11,038 bases of DNA from assembly GCA_937902455.1 (NCBI GenBank), contig CALELI010000195.1, positions 1-11,038 of the forward strand, given 5' to 3'. A program made the translations under genes and the position numbers. The first letter of the stretch is position 1. Each line of letters begins with the position of its first letter. This document shows positions 1 to 7,132 of this stretch, piece by piece. The DNA comes from an uncultured Prevotellaceae bacterium (lineage in GTDB: Bacteria > Bacteroidota > Bacteroidia > Bacteroidales > Bacteroidaceae). The notes under the pieces are model-generated. The model saw only the letters and a program-made list of their open reading frames with translations, made no database searches and was not told the DNA's origin.

Positions 1-99
1 GCGTGCTATAACCTACAGCGAAGCGTGCTATAACCTACAGCGAAGCGTGCTATAACCTACAGCGAAGCGTGCTATAACCTACAGCGAAGCGTGCTATAA
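1..99. repeat. 22-nt tandem repeat upstream of ispH
   Basis: Four identical 22-nt copies lie head to tail at 1-22, 23-44, 45-66 and 67-88, and a fifth matches only over its first 11 bases (89-99). Each unit begins GCGTGCTATAACC and ends TACAGCGAA. The array touches the window edge, so its full copy number is unknown. Within each unit GCT..TA...TA..AGC forms an imperfect 15-nt dyad, and the units are joined by a GC-rich GAAGCGT stretch. A period of 22 is not a multiple of three, so the array does not encode a repeated peptide. It stops 13 nt before the ispH start codon. I see no TAnnTTTG promoter box in it. It could be a variable-number repeat or a set of protein-binding sites; the sequence alone does not decide. 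Confidence 0.95.
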
Positions 100-112
100 A
101 CTATATAATTAT

Positions 113-973
113 ATGAACATAGAGATTGATCCGCAGTCGGGGTTTTGTCATGGGGTTACCACGGCAATCAAGAAGGCAGAGGAAGAACTTTCTTCTGCCG
201 ATACTTTGTATTGTCTGGGAGACATCGTGCACAACGGAAGTGAATGCGAACGCCTCAGGCAACTCGGACTTATGAGTGTGGACCATGAAGCCCTTCATCA
301 GCTGCATGATACAAAACTGCTGCTCAGGGCACATGGCGAACCGCCTGAGACATACAGGGAGGCAGAACGCAATAACATAAGCATCATTGACGCAACTTGC
401 CCGGTAGTGCTTAACCTGCAGAGGCGAATCAAGGCTGCTTACGAACAGTCGGATGCCCAGATTGTCATCTACGGAAAACTCGGGCATGCGGAGGTAATCG
501 GTCTTGTAGGACAGACGGAGGGCCATGCGATAGTGATAGAGGATCTGGATGATGCGCGCAAACTGGATTTCTCGAGAGACATACTCCTGTACAGTCAGAC
601 CACGAAATCGCTGGACGGATTCCGCGAAATCGTGGATTACATTCTTCGGAACATAAAGCCTGGCATGACGTTTAACTACTTTGACACTATATGCAGACAG
701 GTATCGAACCGGATTGCCAATATCCGTCGGTTTGCAGAGAAGCATGACGTGGTTCTGTTTGTGAGTGGGACAAAGAGCTCAAACGGTAGGGAACTGTTCA
801 ACGAATGCAAGGCAGTGAATCCAAACAGCCACATGATTTCCTCTGCGGACGAGATTGATTTTTCAAGGATTTCCACTGCCGATTCAGTAGGCATCTGTGG
901 GGCAACTTCCACACCTAAATGGCTGATGGAGCAATGCCGTGATGTGATTATCAAACATATTCAAGGTCAATAG
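113..973 (+). CDS. ispH: 4-hydroxy-3-methylbut-2-enyl diphosphate reductase (IspH/LytB)
   Basis: This is the last enzyme of the MEP isoprenoid pathway. It reductively dehydrates HMBPP to IPP and DMAPP in the cytoplasm using a [4Fe-4S] cluster. The 286-aa protein has the usual short bacterial length. The three cluster cysteines are in their family contexts: C12 (GFCHGV), C96 (DATCPVV) and C194 (DTICRQVSNR). The substrate-contacting residues are also visible: H40 (DIVHN), H74 (RAHGEPP), H125 and catalytic E127 (GKLGHAEVIG), T163/T164 (SQTT), the SSNGREL phosphate-binding segment near 222-228, and the C-terminal GATSTPKWL near 263-271. The ATG at 113 gives a correct N-terminus (MNIEIDPQSGFC) and has no Shine-Dalgarno, as is usual in Bacteroidetes. 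Its stop is 12 nt from topB, so the two are probably cotranscribed. No promoter was recognised, so transcription may enter from upstream of the window. Confidence 0.97.
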   Translation: MNIEIDPQSGFCHGVTTAIKKAEEELSSADTLYCLGDIVHNGSECERLRQLGLMSVDHEALHQLHDTKLLLRAHGEPPETYREAERNNISIIDATCPVVLNLQRRIKAAYEQSDAQIVIYGKLGHAEVIGLVGQTEGHAIVIEDLDDARKLDFSRDILLYSQTTKSLDGFREIVDYILRNIKPGMTFNYFDTICRQVSNRIANIRRFAEKHDVVLFVSGTKSSNGRELFNECKAVNPNSHMISSADEIDFSRISTADSVGICGATSTPKWLMEQCRDVIIKHIQGQ

Positions 974-982
974 GGAGGTGAT
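973..982 (+). promoter_or_regulatory. Strong Shine-Dalgarno sequence of topB
   Basis: GGGAGGTGAT lies a few nucleotides before the topB ATG at 986 and overlaps the last base of the ispH stop codon. GGAGGTGAT is fully complementary to the standard 16S 3' tail. It fixes the topB start: the other ATG, at 981, runs into TGA after two codons. No other gene in the window has more than a short AGGA-like match, so this site stands out. Confidence 0.8.
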
Positions 983-985
983 GAT

Positions 986-3064
986 ATGATTGTGTGTATA
1001 GCAGAGAAACCAAGTGTAGCCCGTGATATCGCCAATGTCCTCGGGGCAAGGAATACCAAGGAAGGATTCATTGAGGGCAACGGCTATCAGGTGACGTGGA
1101 CTTTCGGACATCTGTGTGAACTGAAAGGACCTCACGAATATACTGAGCGCTGGAAGCACTGGGATATATGGGACCTTCCGATGATCCCCCCGAAATTCGG
1201 AATCAGATTAAAGGACGATGCGGGCATCAAGAAGCAGTTCGCGATAATAGAGAAACTGATGCAGGCGGCTGACGAAATCATCAACTGCGGTGATGCCGGC
1301 CAGGAAGGAGAGCTCATCCAGAGGTGGGTGATGCAGAAGGCAAGGGCAACTTGTCCCGTAAAGCGCCTGTGGATAAGCAGCCTTACGGAAGAGGCCATAA
1401 GAGAAGGCTTCAACAACCTGAAGGACCAGAGCGAATATCAGTCACTGTACGAGGCAGGACTCAGCCGTGCCATAGGCGACTGGACATTGGGCATGAACGC
1501 AACCAGGCTCTACACGATAAAGTATGGCCAGAACCGTCAGGTACTGTCGGTAGGCAGGGTACAGACTCCTACCTTGGCACTCATCGTACGGCGTCAGGAG
1601 GAGATTGAGAATTTCGTGCCCGAGCAGTACTGGATACTCTCGACAATATACAGGGACACTACATTCCAGGCAACGAAGGGTAAGTTCTCATCACAGGAAG
1701 AGGGTGAGGAACTGCTGGAGAAGGTGAGGAATGCTCCTTTCGCCATAACGGAAGTGACATCGAAGAAGGGAACGGAAGCACCTCCACGTCTCTATGACCT
1801 TACAAGCCTGCAGGTGGATTGCAACAGGAAGTTCGGTTTCAGTGCCGAGCAGACGTTGCAGGTCATCCAGAGCCTCTACGAGAAGAAGTTCACGACTTAT
1901 CCGCGTGTGGATACTACCTTCCTCAGCGACGATATATATCCGAAATGTCCTGCAACCCTCAAAGGCCTGCGGGGATATGAACAATGGACACAACCCCTCG
2001 AAGGCAAGAAACTGCCCAAGAGCAAGAAGGTGTTTGACAGTGCAAAAGTGACTGACCACCATGCCATCATACCTACAGGAGTGCCGGCACAGGGACTTAC
2101 GGACTTTGAGAAGAAGGTCTACGACCTGATTGCCCGTTCGTTCATTGCCGTGTTCTATCCGGATTGCAAGTTCCTTACCACTACTGTGCTCGGCAAGGCA
2201 GCCGATGTAGAGTTCAAGGTGTCGGGAAAGGTGATTACCGATCCTGGATGGAAGGTGGTGATGACGAGGGAGAAGTCGGAAACCAATACGGAATCCAAGG
2301 AGGACAGCGAGGAATCCAAGGGTGACAACGTAGAGGAGAAGACATTGCCTGTATTCAATGTGGGAGAGTCGGGACCTCATACCCCATCCCTGATGGACAA
2401 ATGGACAACACCTCCTAAACCATATACGGAAGCCACCCTGCTGCGTGCAATGGAAACAGCAGGAAAACTGGTTGACGACGAGGAACTGCGTGATGCCTTG
2501 AAGGAGAATGGTATAGGCCGTCCGTCTACCCGTGCCGCCATAATCGAGACACTCTTCAAGCGACACTACATCACCAAGAGCCGTAAGGCTTTGTCTGCCA
2601 CCCAGACAGGTGTGGAACTGATTCATATCATCCACGAGGAACTGCTCAAGAGTGCCGAACTGACTGGACGCTGGGAGAAGAAACTGAGGGAGATTGAGAA
2701 AAAGAAATATTCTGCCGCACAATTCCTCGAAGAACTGAAACAGATGGTTGCGGAAATCGTTGACCAGGTGAGAAAGGACACGAGCAACCGCAACGTGACT
2801 GTCGAAGTACCTCAGCCGCAGGAGAAGAAAAAGACACTCCGTTCATCCAATGCACCTGCCGGATTCAGGCCGAAGACGGCCTCGAAGGCAAAGACAAGGA
2901 CGGCACCGACACCGGCACCTTCCGCTGTGGCAGAAAGCGGCGACCAGTGGGTGGGACTTCCTTGTCCGGTATGCAAGGTCGGTCATATAATAAAAGGAAA
3001 GACGGCATACGGCTGTTCCCGCTGGAAGGAAGGATGTACGTACAGAAGGAATTTCGAGGACTGA
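986..3064 (+). CDS. topB: DNA topoisomerase III (type IA)
   Basis: This enzyme cuts and passes single strands, relaxing negative supercoils and decatenating replication or recombination intermediates. The 692-aa protein starts with the Toprim domain (IAEKPSVARDIANVLGA, residues 4-20), whose acidic metal site reads D103-A-G-Q-E107-G-E109. The TopB-type segment RLWISSLTEEAI follows, then GRVQTPTLALI, then the active-site tyrosine Y305 in TTYPRVDTTFLS. The GIGRPSTRAAIIETL motif is near 510-525. The C-terminus carries one four-cysteine zinc-ribbon-like repeat (CPVC...GCSRWKEGC, about 656-687). Two low-complexity parts are lineage additions: an acidic Ser/Glu-rich insert near 428-455 and a Lys/Ala/Pro/Thr linker near 627-650. 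The start is set by the strong Shine-Dalgarno. TopB homologues also occur on Bacteroidetes conjugative elements, but nothing mobile flanks this copy, so I read it as chromosomal. Confidence 0.95.
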   Translation: MIVCIAEKPSVARDIANVLGARNTKEGFIEGNGYQVTWTFGHLCELKGPHEYTERWKHWDIWDLPMIPPKFGIRLKDDAGIKKQFAIIEKLMQAADEIINCGDAGQEGELIQRWVMQKARATCPVKRLWISSLTEEAIREGFNNLKDQSEYQSLYEAGLSRAIGDWTLGMNATRLYTIKYGQNRQVLSVGRVQTPTLALIVRRQEEIENFVPEQYWILSTIYRDTTFQATKGKFSSQEEGEELLEKVRNAPFAITEVTSKKGTEAPPRLYDLTSLQVDCNRKFGFSAEQTLQVIQSLYEKKFTTYPRVDTTFLSDDIYPKCPATLKGLRGYEQWTQPLEGKKLPKSKKVFDSAKVTDHHAIIPTGVPAQGLTDFEKKVYDLIARSFIAVFYPDCKFLTTTVLGKAADVEFKVSGKVITDPGWKVVMTREKSETNTESKEDSEESKGDNVEEKTLPVFNVGESGPHTPSLMDKWTTPPKPYTEATLLRAMETAGKLVDDEELRDALKENGIGRPSTRAAIIETLFKRHYITKSRKALSATQTGVELIHIIHEELLKSAELTGRWEKKLREIEKKKYSAAQFLEELKQMVAEIVDQVRKDTSNRNVTVEVPQPQEKKKTLRSSNAPAGFRPKTASKAKTRTAPTPAPSAVAESGDQWVGLPCPVCKVGHIIKGKTAYGCSRWKEGCTYRRNFED

Positions 3065-3122
3065 ACTCCGAAATACAATAAATCAGTAGTTTTTCCGTTA
3101 TATTAGTAGATAATGTAATTGA

Positions 3123-5243
3123 ATGAGAAATATTCGTCAAATATCCCTGTGTGCAGTGCTGGCAATATCCGTGCTGGCATTGTGCGCATGTAGTAACGAG
3201 GCCATTGACTTCAAGAAGGGAGAACAGGCCTATGCCATTGGCGAATATTACAATGCGGCGGCGTACTATAAGAAATCATATACGCGTACACCTTCAAAGG
3301 ATAAGGCGAAGCGTGCTGTGCGTGCATGGAAGATGGGCGAATGCTACCGGTTCATCAATTACCCAGCCAAGTCAGTGGCTGCTTATCAGAATGCCGTGAG
3401 GTATGGTTTTCAGAAACCGGCTCCTGTGGTGAAGAAGACATCCAGTAAGTCTTCAGGCAGAAATAGGAAGACCAACACGAAAAAAGAGAAAGAACCAGAG
3501 CAGGAATCCGTTGCCGAAGAGAAGACTGACTCCCTGACAGTGCCTCACGAGGCATATCTCTATCTTGCCCAACAGCAACTCAAGCTCGGAAACTACAAGG
3601 GGGCGATGGAGAACTTCAATACCTATCTTTCCTTCGAGCCAGGCAGTGAACTCGGACGAGCAGGACTTCTCTCATGCGAACTCGGACCTCAGTGGAAGGA
3701 AGAACCCAATGACTACACCGTGAAGAAGGAGACCTTATTCAACTCCCGTCGTTCAGATTATTCCCCGATGCTCTATGGCGACGACTCCGAGATGCTGCTC
3801 ATCACCTCCACACGCACTCAGTCGATGGGTGAGGACCTGAGTGGAATCACCGGTGTCAAGAATGCTGATATGTTCCTGGCCAAGAAGGACGAGGCTGGCA
3901 AATGGAAACAACCGGAGGAAATCAACTCCGAGATCAATACCGAATATGACGATGGTGCAAGCTGTATAAGCCCTGATGGAAAGACGATGTACTTCACTCG
4001 TTGCAGCAACGACCCGTCTTACCCGCGCTATCCTGAAATCTTCAAGTCGACTCGCAGTGATGCTTCGTGGAGCAAGGCCACAAAGTGCGAATTATCAAGA
4101 GATACTCTCTCCACCTATGCTCATCCAGCCATCAGCCCCGATGGTGAATGGCTTTACTTCGTGAGTGACATGGATGGTGGAGTAGGGGGGCTTGATATCT
4201 GGAGAATACGTATCCAGGCTGACGGATTCGGAGGTGCCGAGAATCTCGGACGACCTATCAATACTCCTGGCAACGAGATGTTCCCTTCTTTCCGCCCTAA
4301 CGGTGACCTCTATTTCTCTTCAGACGGTCATCCTGGTATGGGAGGACTCGATATCTTCATGGCACGGAACGACTCGGTGAGAGGCTGGACGGTTACGAAT
4401 CAGCAGTATCCGCTCAATTCTCCTATGGATGACTTCGGAATGACCTTCGAGGGGCTTCATAATCGTGGATTCTTCTCTTCGAGCAGGAACGACGGAAAGG
4501 GATGGGAGCATATTTACAGTTTCGAGAAACCAGAGATTCTCCAGACACTCACTGGCTGGGTGTATGAGAAGGATGGCTACGAACTGCCTCAGGGAATGGT
4601 ATATATGGTCGGAGATGACGGAACGAACGAGAAACTCGGCGTGAAGAGTGATGGTTCATTCACACTTGAGATAAAGCCGGGAGTGAAGTATCTGTTCCTC
4701 GGTACATGCAAGGGCTATCTGAATGTCCGCAACAACCTGCTCCTTCCTGAGAGGGCTGCCGGCGAAAGCCACGAGTTCACACTGCAGTTTGCATTGCCTC
4801 CAATCAATATTCCTGTGCTGATTGACAACATATTCTACGAATTCGACAAGGCTACACTGACGGAAGCTTCTACTGAGGCCCTCGACCAGCTGGTGACAAT
4901 GATGGAGGAGAATCCTAACATCACCATCGAACTCAGTGCCCACTGTGACTATCGTGGAAATGACGACTACAACAAGCGTCTGTCGCAGCGCCGTGCTGAA
5001 TCGGTTGTGAACTACATGAATGAACATGGAGTGAAGAAGGACCGCATGACGCCAAAGGGATATGGTGAGGAACGTCCGAAGTTCGTCAGGAAGAAACTCA
5101 CGGAGAAATACACATTCCTCAACGAAGGTGATACTCTCACAGAAGACTACATAAAAAAACTTCCTGAGGATCAACAGGAAGTTTGTAATAGCTTAAACCG
5201 CCGAACAGAGTTCAAGGTTCTCAGAACCACTTACGGAATGTAA
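3123..5243 (+). CDS. PorE-like OmpA-family lipoprotein (TPR, PD40, CRD, OmpA domains)
   Basis: The 706-aa protein begins with a lipoprotein signal peptide: R2/R5, a hydrophobic core, then LCAC with C23 as the probable lipidated cysteine. Domains follow in order. TPR-like helices span about 28-95 and 142-172, interrupted by a Lys/Glu-rich spacer (102-136). PD40/WD40-like propeller blades span about 210-465, with repeats such as ISPDGKTMYF, ISPDGEWLYFVSD and RPNGDLYFSSD followed by GGLDI. A CRD-like beta domain covers about 474-555. The OmpA peptidoglycan-binding domain covers about 568-704, with D609 (HCDYRG) and R624 (LSQRRAES) at the diaminopimelate-contact positions. This order is that of PorE (PG1058) of the type IX secretion system in Porphyromonas gingivalis. 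It would anchor an outer-membrane complex to peptidoglycan. Paralogues with similar domains exist, so the PorE assignment is an inference. No clear promoter or Shine-Dalgarno was found in the 58-nt gap after topB. Confidence 0.88.
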   Translation: MRNIRQISLCAVLAISVLALCACSNEAIDFKKGEQAYAIGEYYNAAAYYKKSYTRTPSKDKAKRAVRAWKMGECYRFINYPAKSVAAYQNAVRYGFQKPAPVVKKTSSKSSGRNRKTNTKKEKEPEQESVAEEKTDSLTVPHEAYLYLAQQQLKLGNYKGAMENFNTYLSFEPGSELGRAGLLSCELGPQWKEEPNDYTVKKETLFNSRRSDYSPMLYGDDSEMLLITSTRTQSMGEDLSGITGVKNADMFLAKKDEAGKWKQPEEINSEINTEYDDGASCISPDGKTMYFTRCSNDPSYPRYPEIFKSTRSDASWSKATKCELSRDTLSTYAHPAISPDGEWLYFVSDMDGGVGGLDIWRIRIQADGFGGAENLGRPINTPGNEMFPSFRPNGDLYFSSDGHPGMGGLDIFMARNDSVRGWTVTNQQYPLNSPMDDFGMTFEGLHNRGFFSSSRNDGKGWEHIYSFEKPEILQTLTGWVYEKDGYELPQGMVYMVGDDGTNEKLGVKSDGSFTLEIKPGVKYLFLGTCKGYLNVRNNLLLPERAAGESHEFTLQFALPPINIPVLIDNIFYEFDKATLTEASTEALDQLVTMMEENPNITIELSAHCDYRGNDDYNKRLSQRRAESVVNYMNEHGVKKDRMTPKGYGEERPKFVRKKLTEKYTFLNEGDTLTEDYIKKLPEDQQEVCNSLNRRTEFKVLRTTYGM
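5153..5184 (-). terminator. Rho-independent terminator of the 5254-5817 gene, inside the opposite-strand CDS
   Basis: Arms AAACTTCCTG (5157-5166) and CAGGAAGTTT (5175-5184) are a perfect 10-bp inverted repeat with an 8-nt loop. Read on the minus strand, the hairpin runs straight into seven Ts (5159-5153), the classic intrinsic terminator form. On the + strand it is followed by GTAATAGC, so it works in one direction only. It lies about 70 nt downstream of the minus-strand stop codon at 5254. The same bases encode residues 679-688 of the PorE-like protein. Confidence 0.8.
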
Positions 5244-5253
5244 GGCAGAACCT

Positions 5254-5817
5254 TTATTCTGGGTTTTCTCCTAAGAATTCAAATGTGAAATTATTGCTCT
5301 TGGCACTTGGGAACTGGCTGCGTGGATCTACATCCTGACGGTTCCGCAGGTATTCGGTGATACGTGTGTAGCAGTGCATTCCGCTGGTTGCCTTCAGACG
5401 GGCATGGAATGGTGCATCCTGATACTGGAACTTGTTTGTGCCAGGAACCTGAACGACTCTCTTGAATACAATCTGGGCATCATACCATCCGGCATGTTCC
5501 TCGTTGAGGAACTCGAGGAGGTTACGCTTTTTCTCTGCTGCTGGTGAGATTCCAAGCGCTCTCTGTGCCTGACGCTGCTGCTCAATGAGCCTGAACCCAT
5601 CCATGTTGTTGGCTTCAGTCTTCAGGAAGAGTATATAGTTGCTGAAACTTACCTTCAGACGGAAAGGGAAGGTGTTTGACGACTGGAGGTACTCGTCAAT
5701 GTGCTTTAAGTCCTCTTCGTCGTATCTGACTTCTTCAAGTGAATTAAGGAAGGCAACTATCTCATCCATGTTCTTGGCCAATGTTTCATGGTCAAAATAT
5801 CTAACAAAAACATTCAT
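5254..5817 (-). CDS. Unrecognised conserved-looking cytoplasmic protein
   Basis: I do not recognise this 187-aa protein. It has no signal peptide or membrane helix and looks soluble and charged. The N-terminal half appears largely helical and acidic (NSLEEVRYDEEDLKHIDEYL). A Gln/Arg-rich helix (RLIEQQRQAQRALG) follows, and the C-terminal half has more beta-like hydrophobic stretches (YDAQIVFKRVVQVPG, FHARLKATSG). I chose the ATG at 5817 (MNVFVRYFDHE). A longer frame from a TTG at 5847 is unlikely because that TTG sits inside the promoter -7 box. The gene has its own promoter and a terminator, so it appears to be a single-gene unit. It converges on the PorE-like gene with only 10 nt between the stop codons. 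Confidence 0.8.
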   Translation of the reverse strand: MNVFVRYFDHETLAKNMDEIVAFLNSLEEVRYDEEDLKHIDEYLQSSNTFPFRLKVSFSNYILFLKTEANNMDGFRLIEQQRQAQRALGISPAAEKKRNLLEFLNEEHAGWYDAQIVFKRVVQVPGTNKFQYQDAPFHARLKATSGMHCYTRITEYLRNRQDVDPRSQFPSAKSNNFTFEFLGENPE

Positions 5818-5844
5818 AATATTAATAAAATAATCTTTTCGCTG

Positions 5845-5876
5845 CAAAGGTAGTAAATTTACGCGAGATATGCAAA
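5845..5876 (-). promoter_or_regulatory. Bacteroidetes-type promoter of the 5254-5817 gene
   Basis: On the minus strand TTTG (5876-5873) is followed after exactly 20 nt by TACCTTTG (5852-5845). This is a full match to the Bacteroidetes primary-sigma consensus (TTTG, 19-21 nt, TAnnTTTG). Transcription would start near 5838-5840, giving an AT-rich leader of about 20 nt before the ATG at 5817. Confidence 0.85.
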
Positions 5877-5911
5877 TTTTACTTCGATGTAGCAGTGTAT
5901 AATATTATTGT

Positions 5912-7132
5912 CTAAATCTGTTTCTTGATTCTCCATTCCTTTGGGTGGAGGTTGTTGGCACGTGTACCGATGTTCTTCACCTGACCTATCGGCTGTGATT
6001 GATAGGTGAGGGTGACGATTCCGAGTGGAGTCCCTTGTGGCAGGGTGATGGCATCGCCGTGAAGGTATCTGAGCGCTGTGGCTTGGTCAGTTTCGCATGT
6101 GGATTCTGTCGGATGGAACTGGCATGTAGGTATGATGTGCAACTTTTTTGTACGTTCGAGAAGTTTTTTTGTATCTGTCGGTTTTGTTGTTTCGTCGTTC
6201 GGCAACTTGCGTAGTACGGCACAGAAGAACCCTTCTCCTTTTGTCTTGTGGGGAAGGAAGTGGCAACACGGGAAGGTCTCTCCCTTGAGCAGGCTGCCTG
6301 TTATGTCCCATTCAGGAAGGGGATTGCATGGCAGGATCTCTGCTCCAAGTGTTTCGGATATCCAGAGGATGTTCTCCTCGTTCTCCTGTGTGTTGTATGT
6401 GCAGGTGCTGTAAATCATGATTCCTCCGGGTTTGAGGCTTTCCCAGATGTCGGATATGATGTCCTTCTGGCGTCTTGCGCACATCTTCACATTCTCGGTG
6501 CTCCATTCCTTGATGGCGTCGTAGTCTTTACGGAACATCCCTTCACCGCTGCATGGAACGTCGCAGAGGATGAAGTCGAACTGTTCCTCGCCGAGCTGGC
6601 TGAAATCGGATGCCTGATTATTGGTGACGATTGCCTGGACGGTGTTCTTGTTGCCTTGAGACGGAACTACCCCTTGCCATTTGCCGATGTTCTCGGCAAG
6701 TATGTTTGCGCGTTTGTGATTGATTTCGTTGGCAATGAGTGTCGAACCTTCTGGCAGGTGAGAGAGGAGAAGGGTTGACTTCCCTCCCGGTGCGGCACAG
6801 AGGTCGAGTGCTGTGACAGGATGCTTGATGTATTGTCCAATCAGGTGTGCAATGAACATCGACGATGCCTCCTGAACATAGTATGCACCGGCATGAAGCA
6901 ATGGATCCATTGTGAATGACGGACGTTCACGGAGGTAATATCCTCCCTTGCACCAGGGAACTTCACCTTCTATGAGGTCTTCGAACGGGCATGATTCGCC
7001 GGAACGAACCCGTATGCTCGTAGGAATCTGTGGGAGCATTGCCTTGAAGAAATCGTTGAACTCGTCAATTCCGAGAAGACTGACCATCTGATTGACGAAA
7101 CTCATCGGTAGTGGAATGGAAATGTCGTTCAC
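5912..7132 (-). CDS. RsmF-type rRNA cytosine-C5 methyltransferase (NOL1/NOP2/Sun family)
   Basis: This 406-aa SAM-dependent enzyme probably methylates a cytosine of 16S rRNA; the E. coli homologue RsmF acts on C1407. Visible motifs are the SAM-binding LDLCAAPGGKS (109-119), motif IV ILCDVPCSGEGMF with C194, and motif VI YSTCTYNTQENE with the catalytic C244. The two-cysteine arrangement is that of RNA m5C enzymes. The N-terminus (LPMSFVNQM...IPTSIRVR) is the RsmF-like lead-in, and the C-terminus (PIGQVKNIGTRANNLHPKEWRI) resembles the RsmF PUA-like end. The start is GTG at 7132, overlapping the folA stop as GTGA. The internal ATG at 7105 would cut off the LPxxF motif, so I prefer the GTG. The 4-nt overlap suggests translational coupling to folA. 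The exact target base is not proven by sequence. Confidence 0.92.
   Translation of the reverse strand: MNDISIPLPMSFVNQMVSLLGIDEFNDFFKAMLPQIPTSIRVRSGESCPFEDLIEGEVPWCKGGYYLRERPSFTMDPLLHAGAYYVQEASSMFIAHLIGQYIKHPVTALDLCAAPGGKSTLLLSHLPEGSTLIANEINHKRANILAENIGKWQGVVPSQGNKNTVQAIVTNNQASDFSQLGEEQFDFILCDVPCSGEGMFRKDYDAIKEWSTENVKMCARRQKDIISDIWESLKPGGIMIYSTCTYNTQENEENILWISETLGAEILPCNPLPEWDITGSLLKGETFPCCHFLPHKTKGEGFFCAVLRKLPNDETTKPTDTKKLLERTKKLHIIPTCQFHPTESTCETDQATALRYLHGDAITLPQGTPLGIVTLTYQSQPIGQVKNIGTRANNLHPKEWRIKKQI

Noticed and set aside
1..99. CRISPR array
   Set aside because: The 22-nt units are directly adjacent with no unique spacers and no cas genes are present.
1691..2722. 343-aa open frame on the minus strand inside topB
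   Set aside because: It is fully antisense to a well-supported topB, is rich in Cys, His, Leu and Arg as shadow frames are, and shows no domain.
3087..3094. TAGTTTTT as a -7 box for the PorE-like gene
   Set aside because: It lacks the final G of TAnnTTTG and has no -33 element at the right distance.
5216..5270. Terminator for the PorE-like gene built from GGTTCTCAGAACC (5216-5228) or CAGAA/TTCTG (5247-5261)
   Set aside because: Stems are only about 5 bp and no proper T run follows; several weak alternatives compete.
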